From NCBI RefSeq assembly GCF_003952385.1, contig NZ_CP034444.1, positions 2,108,001 through 2,172,000 of the forward strand: a stretch of 64,000 nt of DNA, read 5' to 3'. This DNA comes from Mesorhizobium sp. M1D.F.Ca.ET.043.01.1.1 (GTDB lineage: Bacteria > Pseudomonadota > Alphaproteobacteria > Rhizobiales > Rhizobiaceae). Both the position numbers and the translations under genes were made by a program. Below are positions 27,276 through 36,287 of this stretch, piece after piece (positions within the stretch are counted from its first letter, which is position 1; the number at the start of each line of letters is the position of its first letter). The notes under the pieces were generated by a model that had not been told where the DNA came from, made no database searches, and was given only the letters and a program-made list of their open reading frames with translations.

Positions 27276-28705
27276 CAAATGCCCTCTACCGTCTGCGACG
27301 CGAATGCCTGTGCTCTTTTCAGCACCGAGGCGACGATCGTCGTGGCTCTGCTCTCGCTCGAAGCTTCCGAATAGCAGCGCAGTTCCGGTGCATTGCCGGA
27401 GGGCCGCAGGTGTATGATCTCGCCTGTGCGCATACGCACCCTGAAGCCGTCGGTTTTGTCGACTTCGGCTACAGTCCCGAACGGGGCGAGAAATTGCTGC
27501 AGCGCGTCGAGGTTTGCGAGGCGATCCATCAATCTGCTTGAACTCTCGGCGGAGAAATCCTGCAGCCGGTCGCTCGCGCATACCGGAAGCTTCCAGAGCT
27601 CGCGCAGTTGCGACAGCTTCTTCTTTGTCGATGCCATGGTACCGAGAACAGCCAGGATGGGGAGAAGGGAGTCCCGCGTCGGCAGGGCGGTCAAAGTCTT
27701 CCCGTTCGCCGTGTAATCCGACCCCAGGAGAACGCCACCATTGGCCTCGAAGCCGACAACGATGCTGCCGGCACGATGTGACGCCTCCATGGCTTCGATA
27801 ACAAATGGTGACCCGACCTTTGTCCTCAGGACATCGAAGCCGAAAGCTTTCGAAATGCCGGAATTGGAGGTCACAGGCGTCACGACGGTATCCGCCTTCA
27901 GGAAGAGAGCCGTGGCGAGCCCAACCAGATCGCCGCGAAACAGATCGCCATTTTCATCGGCAATCAGTGGCCGATCAGCGTCCGCATCAGTCGACACGAT
28001 GGCATCGAGATTGAATTCGCGGACCCATTCTTTCAATTTTGCAATCGTGGCTGCATCCACGGCTTCGGTATCGACAGGCACGAAAGTTTCGGTTTTCCCG
28101 ACGGCGACCACGCCGGCGCCGAGCGATTGAAGAACTTCCACCAAAAGTATTGCTGCTACCGAACTGTGCCGGTAGACTCCAAGTCTCAGGCCGGAAAGGG
28201 AGCCCGGCTCCAGCATGTCATTGGCGCGCTCTCGATAACAGGCCATTGCTTCTTCATGGCGGATAGGCCACGTCGTTCCCAGAGGAGCGGGTGGCAAGTA
28301 ATATGCATTTGATCTTTCGGCGACAAAGCGCGTAATCGCGGCCTCATCCGCCTTGCTGATCTCACCATTCGGGCCGTAGAATTTGATGCCGTTGCGACCG
28401 GCTGGAATGTGCGACCCAGTGACCATAAGAGCCGCCGCGCCGTGTCTGCGTGCATACAGTGCCAGGGCAGGCGTCGGTATGGCGCCGCAATCGATCGGCT
28501 GGAAACGATTTGCGGCCAACGCCGCCATGCAATTGTTGACTATCGCTTCACTGCTGCCACGCAGGTCGCGGCCTAGGAAGACCGAACTATTCGGCTGAAC
28601 CTGGCTCGAACTCAAACGCCAGGCGAAAGCTTCAGTATAAAGCCCGCTGGCCCTGCCGAGCAATTCCGAATCCAAACCTCGAACGCCGCTTGACCCGAAC
28701 TTCAT
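27275..28705 (-). CDS. noeK: NoeK, phosphomannomutase
   Basis: A 476-residue alpha-phosphohexomutase. The phosphoserine loop VTGSHIPAGRNGIKFY (about residue 95), metal-binding STDADADRPLI, sugar-binding GFEANGGVL and the phosphate-binding RPSGNAPELR are all present. It converts mannose-6-phosphate to mannose-1-phosphate for NoeJ; the genes overlap by one base. A nod box lies about 306 bases upstream, indicating flavonoid-induced GDP-mannose supply for fucosylated Nod factors. The downstream noeL/nolK/nodZ genes are not in the window. Confidence 0.9.
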   Translation of the reverse strand: MKFGSSGVRGLDSELLGRASGLYTEAFAWRLSSSQVQPNSSVFLGRDLRGSSEAIVNNCMAALAANRFQPIDCGAIPTPALALYARRHGAAALMVTGSHIPAGRNGIKFYGPNGEISKADEAAITRFVAERSNAYYLPPAPLGTTWPIRHEEAMACYRERANDMLEPGSLSGLRLGVYRHSSVAAILLVEVLQSLGAGVVAVGKTETFVPVDTEAVDAATIAKLKEWVREFNLDAIVSTDADADRPLIADENGDLFRGDLVGLATALFLKADTVVTPVTSNSGISKAFGFDVLRTKVGSPFVIEAMEASHRAGSIVVGFEANGGVLLGSDYTANGKTLTALPTRDSLLPILAVLGTMASTKKKLSQLRELWKLPVCASDRLQDFSAESSSRLMDRLANLDALQQFLAPFGTVAEVDKTDGFRVRMRTGEIIHLRPSGNAPELRCYSEASSESRATTIVASVLKRAQAFASQTVEGI

Positions 28706-29010
28706 GACTTCGCTTTGCTGTGGACAGGTAAGGTGGGATAATATTGCGGTGGGGTAGTAGCTTCTATTGAAAGCGCATCGTTCTCAGCCACCTGCTATTC
28801 AGACGTGAGGTCTCTTCAGCATGGTAACGGCCGACCAAATTTGCAGAACGACCCAAACAGGAGCTCAGAACGGAAGTTAGGGCCTCCACTGGCAGTCAGG
28901 GGCATCCATAGCTCTCCTTCTATCGGAATCTCTTGGCGCGCTCATCTAATGGTCAAGGCAGGGAGTGATCGGTCTGTGCCCGCCGGTACTTCGCTATGCA
29001 GCATCATGAC
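28706..29010. other. Leader between nod box and noeK
   Basis: About 300 bases without a credible gene; presumably a long 5' untranslated region, as is common downstream of nod boxes. Confidence 0.45.
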
Positions 29011-29058
29011 GTATCGGTAAACTTGGTTGTTTGGATGGCATGCATCCATGGCATGGAT
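29011..29058 (-). promoter_or_regulatory. nod box upstream of noeK-noeJ
   Basis: On the minus strand: ATCCATGCCATGGATGCATG then CCAAACAACCAAGTTTACCG, matching the nod box pattern with two or three deviations in the distal core. Oriented toward noeK. Confidence 0.82.
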
Positions 29059-29547
29059 TGGGAAGCCTTCTTGATCAGCGCCGTAGAACCCTGCGATTTA
29101 GCTAATGGATTAAGGTCGGCTCGATGTGGAGCTTCCGCCCGAGCTTGCGGCAAACCTTGGCAAGGTCTTGGACCTGTAGCAGGGGCCGTTATGGTCAACG
29201 CCCGACGGTAATCCCGAGACCGGCACAGAGGGCGAGAGCAGCCTTGAGGAAAGGCGGAGGCGCTTTCCTTCTTCTCGTCGGCAAGATTTGCGAGAAGGCG
29301 ACACGTCAAAGGGTCATCGATGCAGACATGGACGAACTCCCATCCGATGCCGCGGCTGTTGGATTGTTCCTTTCGATCGCCGGTGGCCGAGATACGAGCG
29401 GCTTGCGTAGGCGGGGCGGGGCGCCCATGAAGGCAACTTTTATATCGATGCTTGCAATTTCTACTAAGAACCAAACCAGCCGCAATTTAAGTGGCTGAGT
29501 ATGAGGCCTTTAGCGGGTTTAATCGTACCCCAGGGGACGACTGTCGG
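29059..29547. other. Decayed DNA upstream of the NYN remnant
   Basis: A plus-strand scrap reads LDVELPPELAANLGKVLDL near 29124-29180, possibly part of a former gene, but frames are broken. Nothing else recognised. Confidence 0.3.
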
Positions 29548-30108
29548 CGCCGACAAATATTATACAGCCCTGTGTCAGGAAAGATCGACAACGATGCGCC
29601 AAAACGCCAGCAGGTGTTGCTGCCGGCGCTGAGGACGGTCTCAGAACCAGCATTCATAACGGGGGGTTTTTGTATTCAAAATTTATTCAAAAAAATGGGC
29701 TGGATTGGTAAGCCCGCCTCAGGCTACGCCAGATGGCTACATCTGGAATATGCCACCCCCAGCGGTGGTATAGGTGGCCAAAACAGAAGAGAAAGGCAGC
29801 GACGTCAATTGAGGCGCTCATCTCGTCCGCGACGCCTTCGTCGATGCTTCGATGTGGCCTATCTTGTGACGAATGATACCGATCTAGTCGAACCCATCAG
29901 GATTGTAACCCAAGAGGTCTGCGTCGTCGGTGTAGTGTTTGAGCGATGACACAACGGGGCGACGATACAAACTTGCTTGCCGAAGCCGGCCGCGCGGCGT
30001 CGTTCCCGTGCCGTCCCCCTCTCTAGAAGCGAGGTGGCGGCATCGCAGTTTCCGGATGTGGTGCTTAGGGGGAAGAAGCCGATCAATAAACCGGCTACTT
30101 GGGTCTAG
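29548..30108 (+). pseudogene. NYN-domain (LabA-like RNase) remnant
   Basis: Read through several frames: KIDNDAPKRQQVLLPALRTV, then VAKTEEKGSDVN, a LVRDAF piece, FDVAYLVTNDTDLVEPIRIV and finally AASQFPDVVL with KKPINKPATWV. These are the ordered parts of a NYN-domain protein (PIN-like nuclease with conserved acidic residues). At least four shifts and in-frame stops are present, so it is inactive. Confidence 0.65.
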
Positions 30109-30220
30109 GGTGCCGCATTCATCCCGCTGGTTTGGGGTGGGTCGCGGGAGCGATTCACTTTTCGTTCACGATATTAGCGCAAGCTAACGTAAGGTCATGC
30201 TGGTACAGCGTACATGCCTG

Positions 30221-30259
30221 AAAGCCCTAGCGCCGATCACCCTCTGCGCTGGGGCTTTT
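30221..30259 (+). terminator. Rho-independent terminator-like hairpin
   Basis: Arms AAAGCCCTAGCGC and GCGCTGGGGCTTTT enclose a 12-base loop and end in T4. It overlaps the 3' end of the minus-strand gene at 30227 and could work for either strand. Confidence 0.55.
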
Positions 30260-30436
30260 CTGTGTCTCCAGACGGTGTGAGTTCTGGAGGTGCTTGCGGG
30301 ACTGTTCAAGGGCAAGCCGCGATTGCTCGACCTTCAATCTTGCATCTTCCACTTCGGCGCGGGTGCGGCCAATCAAGCGGCGCGCGCTATCGACAAGCCG
30401 CCGTTGTGTTCCCCATGGATGCATCTCTTGGATCAC
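30227..30436 (-). CDS. Small coiled-coil protein, unknown
   Basis: A 69-residue basic, helical protein (RRLIGRTRAEVEDARLKVEQ and SRLALEQSRKHL look like a short coiled coil). GTG start at 30436 overlaps the preceding gene's stop (GTGA); an ATG four codons later is the alternative. Probably expressed with that gene. No known function. Confidence 0.5.
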   Translation of the reverse strand: MIQEMHPWGTQRRLVDSARRLIGRTRAEVEDARLKVEQSRLALEQSRKHLQNSHRLETQKSPSAEGDRR

Positions 30437-30627
30437 CGGGCAACCCCTTCAAGTTCTGCGGATAGCTGGTCGGGATCAATCAAGCCTCGCCGGTAAAGCG
30501 CCAGGACTTTAAGCGCTATGCGCTCGCGCTCATGATCGCCTGCGACCGCGTGCTTCGCACAACGGTCGTTCAGGGCTTTCGTGAGAATTGCGAGTTGGGC
30601 GGAATCCGCCACACCGTATGCCGACAT
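30433..30627 (-). CDS. Small conserved rhizobial protein, unknown
   Basis: A 64-residue protein beginning MSAYGVADSAQLAILTKALN, with an ERERIALKVLALYRRGLIDP core. I recognise this pattern from many small uncharacterised proteins in Rhizobiales, but no function is known to me. First gene of a two-gene unit with the coiled-coil gene. Confidence 0.65.
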   Translation of the reverse strand: MSAYGVADSAQLAILTKALNDRCAKHAVAGDHERERIALKVLALYRRGLIDPDQLSAELEGVAR

Positions 30628-31592
30628 GCTCGTCTCCCCAGACGGACGACAGGAAGACGATACACCCAGAAAAAGTCAGAACCGAGTCAATTCCGTGCGA
30701 CCTCAGTCGCGCATTACAGCTGACATGAACATATTACCCGCTATCTCATTGTTGTTTCCGGGCGGGCGGTTTGAGTGCCTTCGCGCCAGTCGAAATGCCA
30801 AAGCTAAAACATTCGCTGCGCCTTGCCTTAGATTCCCATGCCCTGTCGAGGGGGCCGACGTCTCGCATCGCGATACGGAAGGTGAGCGCCTGGTCTCCGC
30901 CGGGGCACGGCGAGGACAGGTCGCTACCGGCCGCCCTGATGCGCGAGCGCGTCCCCCGCAGCGTCTTCTTGCCAGGATGTGAGCCGCACAGCGCGTGCAA
31001 GAGGCGGCCTTCGCCGTCAGAAAGGGCCCGCTCAAGGCATCCCGCGCTATGACGTTCCTGGCTATTGTCAGCAGGTCGCCGAAGTTGCAGCGGATCCACG
31101 CGTGCCCAGGGTGATCATCGACGCCGACAGAGCCGCGCCCAGCCGCCCACGGTGCCGACAACAACGCCCGCAGGCGCAACAACCCGGTCTGTCCCTGTCA
31201 ATCCGCGTCTCTCGAGGACAGTCACGCATCGCCCACAGCAGCCCAAATCGAAATCCCCATAGCTCACCGCCTTGGCTCGCGGGTTCCTTCCTCGGGACTT
31301 TCGCACGCCTGCCGGCGCCACAAACTCATCACGGAACCGGACCAGCTAGTTGCGGCGTGAACTGCCTAAAAGCGGACCTTTCACTGCGAAATCGGGGTGG
31401 TGCTGAAAGCGAGACGCTTGGCCGGTAGGCGGCCAGCTGTCACAGCAAAGGGCCTCTAACCACGACAACTGACAATTTGCGTCCCGCTGTATTGAGGGTT
31501 AGTTGTTAGTTGTGGAAAAATGCGCATTCTCAGGCTAGACGTCTCTCTTGTTCTGTGACAGGTCTTTCCGCGCAAAAAGGCGGCGGAAAGAG
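30628..31592. other. Stretch without a recognised gene before the Thoeris-like pair
   Basis: Open frames on both strands (30703-31182 minus, 30979-31428 plus) overlap and show no family motif. From about 31440 the base composition becomes more AT-rich, marking the start of a foreign-looking block that includes the TIR and TM-macro genes. Confidence 0.4.
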
Positions 31593-32093
31593 ATGGCATA
31601 CAGGAATAAGACTTATATCTGCTTCGACGGCGATACGGACATGCGTTACTATCGCCTCATGACGGCATGGGCGGATAACGAGAAATTCTCGTTCGATTTC
31701 CACAATGCGCACGACCTAAATACGGCGCGAGACACAAGCCAAGAAGAAAGCATCAAGCGCCAACTTCGCTAACGTTTTGCCAACTCGAAGCTAATGGTCG
31801 TCCTTATCGGCGAGAAGACAAAACTGCTTACGAAATTCGTTAAGTGGGAGATGGACGTCGCGCTCAAGCTTGGCTTACCAATCATTGGCGTGAATCTAAA
31901 TGGCGCTAGGCGTCGCGACGAACGCTGCCCGCCAGCAATTCGCGAGAGCTTAGCGATCTACGTCCCGTTTGGGGTTAAGATCGTAGAGTATGCCATGGCC
32001 AATTGGCCAGACAGCCACGCCATGTACCGGAAAGAGGGACAAACCGGTCCGCACTACTACACCGATCAGCCCTACAAAAACCTCGGGCTGTAA
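31593..32093 (+). pseudogene. TIR-like (DUF1863/ThsB-like) protein with in-frame stop
   Basis: From ATG 31593 (GGAAAGAG upstream): NKTYICFDGDTDMRYYRLM, FDFHNAHDLNTARDTS and, after a TAA at 31770, RFANSKLMVVLIGEKTKLLT, WEMDVALKLGLPIIGVNLNG and a WPDSHAMYRK tail. This is the ThsB/MTH538 TIR-like fold, whose proteins make a nucleotide signal on phage infection. The stop lies in the same frame, so one substitution at 31770-31772 would restore 166 residues. It lies three bases before the TM-macro gene. Confidence 0.75.
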
Positions 32094-32096
32094 GTC

Positions 32097-32978
32097 GTGA
32101 AGTATTTTGTTAGCTCGATCCGTACTTGGTCATATTGGCGGTATGCACTCCTATCGGTTGATGGTCTAGCAAGAATTCTCGCAGTTCTCGGAGGGATATA
32201 CCTTCTTCTAGACATGCTCGACTTCTTTAGTATGTACACTCGGAACAACTACAGTGCCTATAGCTTCTTGGTCGTCGTCGGTTTTGCCGTGGTGGCAGCT
32301 CTCCTTTCAAGGCGACCAATATCTCGGATTTCCTATCGCATTCCAAGAAAGGATTTTAGCTACGAGGTTCTTATTGGAGACCTCTTGGAATCACCCGCTA
32401 CCAACATCGTCATCAACACTAACACGACCTTTGACACTGACATAGCCAGCGGCTGATCAATCCAGACAGCTTGCAGGGAAAGTTCACGAACAAATATTTC
32501 TTGGGGAACACGGTTGAGTTGGACAAGCAACTGACTACGTCCCTCAAAGGTGTGGCATTCGAGGAGCATCCGGCTGGTAAAGGGAAAAAACGGAGATACC
32601 CTGTCGGGACGGTCGCAAAGATCAGCTCGCACGGGAAGACCTTCTACCTTTCGGCGATGGCCGAACTAAATGACGAAGGCACCCGCCAAGTCGAGGCCCA
32701 AAATGCTCGATGCAGCGCTAGAAGCTCTTTGGGAATTCTTGGCTACGAAGGGCGAGCTGGGCGATATAGCGATCGGTTTGATCGGCACCGGTCGCGGGCG
32801 CGTTGGACTGCCGAGAAAGAAGGTAGTCGAGAAGATCGCGCAATCCTTCGCCGACGCTTCGTACGACAAGGTGTTTTCAAACAAGCTCTCGATCGTTGTC
32901 TTCCCTGGTGATGCGGAGCGTTTCGGGGTGAATCTCTTTGAGGTTCGAGACTACCTTGCTCAAAGCCTGCAGGTCTGA
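32097..32978 (+). pseudogene. TM-macro (type II Thoeris ThsA-like) effector, frameshifted
   Basis: N-terminus has two hydrophobic segments (ARILAVLGGIYLLLDMLDFF and AYSFLVVVGFAVVAALL), then a macro-like domain: ATNIVINTNTTFDTDIASG, INPDSLQGKFTNKYF, GTVAKISSHGKTFYLSAMAELNDEGT, GDIAIGLIGTGRGRVGLP. One base is missing near 32452 (GGC-TG) and one extra near 32682, so three frames are needed. In known type II Thoeris, such a membrane macro protein senses the TIR-made signal. As sequenced, it is not expressible in full. Confidence 0.72.
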
Positions 32979-33768
32979 CGCTTGACGTTCGTCCCCTTTC
33001 CACACTGTTCGGTACTCACGCCCGGTATGCGACAGCAAATGCGCCGTGTACGGACGGCTCTCCGTTGGCAAGAGCTTACGAAGGCCGGGCGCGTAAGGCA
33101 CGTCGGCAAGGCTGCGGACAGGCAGTTCCTTTGGGAGATCGCCGCCTGAACAATACGCCCGCCCACGGCCAATTTGCGGGGAAAGCTCAACGAAATCGAC
33201 AGTCAATGATTCTCCAGCTGTCAGACATTGATGGTTGCTCAGGCGTTGGTTAACTTCGCGTCCGACGGGGAGTGGCGATGTGAGCCAGTACTACATCACC
33301 GTAAAACATCTGTTCCGGCAGGCGCTGGACGTGCGAACGGCGAACCTGACATATCCTGGTTGCACGGCCCTCAAATACCTGTGATTTGCTTACTTTACAC
33401 GAAGAAACACAACGCATTTCCCCCGCCGGCTACAGGGGAGCCTGATTACCAACGGACGGTATTCCAAATGCCCGATGACAGCACAAAGGCGGCCGCGCTT
33501 GCGGCCAAAGGCTGCCGGACAGCAGTGCCCGCATTCCAGCCGCTCATTCGTGCAGAGCCGTCATGCGGCGAATTGCCAGTCAGGGAAGGTACGCGGGCAA
33601 GCCACTCCCCTTTGTGTCCACGGTCCCGGTCTGCGACCGCATCGTGAACATGGGCAGCTGACGCCGTGTGAAATCTCCGAGGGCTTGAAACGTACAGCCC
33701 GTTCCCGCCCTAGAACCCGGCCGACTCTGGATTGCATTTGCCTACCCGGGTGGCTGCGTCTGCACTCT
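32979..33768. other. Non-coding or decayed stretch upstream of the ompW promoter
   Basis: A minus-strand frame (32877-33206) overlaps the TM-macro end and has no known motif. Nothing else recognised. Confidence 0.35.
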
Positions 33769-33769
33769 T

Positions 33770-33863
33770 TGTCGGATCTTCGACGAAGTCGGACATGAGA
33801 CACAGCGCTCTCAGAGCGATCGCATTGTTTCGCAATGATTTTGTCATTTGGCACGACCTATGC
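33770..33863 (+). promoter_or_regulatory. Sigma-54 promoter with NifA-like upstream site for ompW
   Basis: TTGGCACGACCTATGC (33848-33863) has GG and GC separated by ten bases, the -24/-12 rule of RpoN promoters. About 65 bases upstream TGT-N10-ACG (33770-33785) is a one-mismatch NifA site. It points at the ompW-like gene 100 bases downstream. Confidence 0.75.
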
Positions 33864-33963
33864 GGGGGCTATCGCGCATGACCGCTCCGTCAATCCCGAT
33901 TGATGCGAGCAGGATTCAATCAAGGCGCAGTGCGTCGCTTCTGAAGATCAAGGAGAGAAGAGT

Positions 33964-34656
33964 ATGGCGAGAGCGCGAATTAGCGTGGCGTGGGCAGTAA
34001 CAGCGGCTGTCGTCCTCATCGTTGCAGGACAGGCCGGCGCGGCAGATATTCATCAAGCCGCGAGCGTTGCGAAGGTAGGAGCCCCGGTCGCGGAAGCGCC
34101 AAGCCCCTGGCAGCTCCGCATGCGCGCGTTGGGGGTGATCACCGAGGATTCGGGCTACGTCAACGCGGTGCCCGGCTCCGGTCTTTCCTATTCGAACAGC
34201 GTGACGCCGGAACTCGATATATCGTATTTCTTCAACGACAACATCGCCGCCGAACTCATACTCGGCACCACCTATGCCAACATCGATGGCCAAGGTTCGA
34301 TCGGCGGGCTGGGCAAGATCGGCAAGGTTTGGCTGCTGCCGCCAACGCTCACATTGCAGTATCATTTTACCGATTTCGGCGCCTTCAAGCCCTATGTCGG
34401 CGCCGGCTTGAACTATACGATCTTCTATCACCAGCAAGCCGGCAGCGCCGATGATCTCAAGGTCAAGAACACATTCGGCGCCGCGCTGCAGGTCGGATTC
34501 GACTACATGGTGGACCAGCACTGGGGCGTCAACTTCGACGTGAAGAAGCTTTTCCTTAAGCCCGACTTCGACGTCACTGTCGCCGGCGCTAAGCTCACAG
34601 GCAAGGCTAAGCTCGATCCCTGGCTGGTAGGCGCAGGTCTCACCTACCGCTTCTAA
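33964..34656 (+). CDS. ompW: OmpW-family outer-membrane protein
   Basis: A 230-residue protein with a signal peptide (AVVLIVAGQAGAADI, cleavage after about residue 27), then beta-barrel strands such as WQLRMRALGVI, TPELDISYFFNDNIAAEL, TLQYHFTDFGAFKPYVGAGL and a terminal aromatic strand (LVGAGLTYRF) for BAM recognition. OmpW proteins are eight-stranded barrels that pass small hydrophobic molecules. GGAGAG precedes the ATG. The sigma-54/NifA promoter suggests expression in nodules, possibly to exchange hydrophobic metabolites. Confidence 0.92.
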   Translation: MARARISVAWAVTAAVVLIVAGQAGAADIHQAASVAKVGAPVAEAPSPWQLRMRALGVITEDSGYVNAVPGSGLSYSNSVTPELDISYFFNDNIAAELILGTTYANIDGQGSIGGLGKIGKVWLLPPTLTLQYHFTDFGAFKPYVGAGLNYTIFYHQQAGSADDLKVKNTFGAALQVGFDYMVDQHWGVNFDVKKLFLKPDFDVTVAGAKLTGKAKLDPWLVGAGLTYRF

Positions 34657-34749
34657 CGACGAAGCACCCTGAAAAGGCATTCCCAAGTCCGCGCCCGGAT
34701 CATCCGTGCCGAGAAGTGCACCGCGATGGGTCTAAAGGGAGTTGTTGGC

Positions 34750-36012
34750 ATGCGCGTAGAAAACGATCATTGCGACGTGATCGGTGTGCCGGCCGCTCCC
34801 ACGCAACTTGATGATCTGTCTTCTGCGATTCTGCAGCAGAGGGGAGTGGCGCGGGTGGCGCTGCCTGGCGATGTGGTGGCCTGGGCGGCAGGCCGTCACC
34901 AGACGCTCAGGCGGATGCTTTCCGACCAGCGTTTCAACAAGGACTGGCGACAGTGGCGGGCGCTGCAGGATGGCGAGATTCCCGAGGATCATCCGCTGAT
35001 CGGGATGTGCAAAGTGGACAACATGGCCACAGCGCACGGCGCCGATCACCGGCGCTTGCGCGGCCTGCTGTCCAGCAGCTTCGCGCCCAGTCGTATCGCC
35101 TTGCTGGCGCCACGGATCGAACAACGCGTCGATCAACTCCTGGCCGAGATGGCGCAGCGCGGCGGCAGTGCCGATCTGATGTGCGAGTTCGCTGTTCCGC
35201 TGCCCACCAACGTGATCGCCGAACTGTTCGGTTTGCCGGACGAACAGCGTGAAGAGATCGTCGCCCTCACCTACAGCCTGGCCAGCACCTCCGCTACAGC
35301 CGCAGAGGTAAGACAGACGCGGCAGCGCATCCCGGAGTTCTTCCGTCGTCTGATCGCGCTCAAGCGTCGCCGGCTCGGCGACGATCTGGCTTCGGCGCTG
35401 ATCGTCGCACGCGACAATGGCGAGCTCGTTTCCGACACCGAGCTCATCGACATGCTGTTCATGGTGCTCTCTGCAGGCTTCGTGACTGTCGCCGGCGTCA
35501 TCGGCAATGGCATGCTGGCATTGCTGACGCATCCGCAGCAACTGCACCTGGTACGCAGCGGCCAAGTTCCGTGGTCACAGGCGATCGAGGAGATTCTGCG
35601 GTGGGGCAGCTCAGCGGCCAATCTGCCATTTCGCTATGCCACCCAGGACGTGGAGATCGACGGATGCATAGTGCGCCGCGGCGACGCCGTGCTGATGGCG
35701 TTACATGCGGCGAACCGGGACGAAAAGGCCTTCGGTCCCGGCGCCGACCGGTTCGACGTCACCCGGCTGCACAACCCGCACCTGTCGTTCGGCGAGGGAC
35801 CCCATTCGTGCCTGGGCGCTGCGCTGGCGCGCCTGGAATTGGGCTGCGCCTTCCCCGCGCTATTCGGGCGGCTGGAGGATCTGGCGCTGAGCATCGCCGC
35901 GGAGGACGTGGTCTACATGCCGTCTTACGTCATTCGCTGCCCGCAGAGCCTGCCGGTCACCTTCCGCCCTTCCATGCCCCAGAGAGTGCGGCATTCGCCC
36001 CGGATTCACTGA
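34750..36012 (+). CDS. Cytochrome P450
   Basis: A 420-residue soluble bacterial P450 (start at 34750 with AAGGGAG upstream rather than 34726). Motifs: I-helix LSAGFVTVAG (AGxxT), K-helix IEEILRW (ExxR), and heme loop FGEGPHSCLGAALAR with the axial Cys. Symbiosis islands often carry P450s; this one is not obviously one of the CYP112/114/117 gibberellin enzymes, and no ferredoxin or terpene gene is nearby. It is followed by an aldehyde dehydrogenase, so an oxidation pathway is plausible. Substrate unknown. Confidence 0.88.
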   Translation: MRVENDHCDVIGVPAAPTQLDDLSSAILQQRGVARVALPGDVVAWAAGRHQTLRRMLSDQRFNKDWRQWRALQDGEIPEDHPLIGMCKVDNMATAHGADHRRLRGLLSSSFAPSRIALLAPRIEQRVDQLLAEMAQRGGSADLMCEFAVPLPTNVIAELFGLPDEQREEIVALTYSLASTSATAAEVRQTRQRIPEFFRRLIALKRRRLGDDLASALIVARDNGELVSDTELIDMLFMVLSAGFVTVAGVIGNGMLALLTHPQQLHLVRSGQVPWSQAIEEILRWGSSAANLPFRYATQDVEIDGCIVRRGDAVLMALHAANRDEKAFGPGADRFDVTRLHNPHLSFGEGPHSCLGAALARLELGCAFPALFGRLEDLALSIAAEDVVYMPSYVIRCPQSLPVTFRPSMPQRVRHSPRIH

Positions 36013-36287
36013 TTCTGAGTGGAAGGCTCGGCCAGTTGTTCTGCGTTTGCATGGGAAGCAGGCGCTCGGCGCAGTACCGGAGGTCATCCCGAAGCTCGGG
36101 TGGTAAACGTTGTCGCTTACGCCCTGGTCCAGACTTCGCTCCAGCTGGCTTTTCCCAGTATCGGACGCGGCGACCCCCAATTCTCTACCAGCCGTATGAT
36201 CGAGGTCCTATAAGGAACCCGCAGGTGCGGAGTACAAACCGAGGCCTGCCGACATACAACTCCGCTGCTCTTGAGAGGAATCCGGTA

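Noticed and set aside
26070-27374. 434-codon plus-strand frame opposite noeJ
   Set aside because: Antisense shadow of an intact, motif-rich gene in GC-rich DNA.
35571-36287. Long 5' extension of the aldehyde dehydrogenase frame
   Set aside because: It overlaps the P450 gene in another frame and its translation is Arg/Gly/Pro-rich with no ALDH similarity; an internal TTG with a ribosome-binding site is better.
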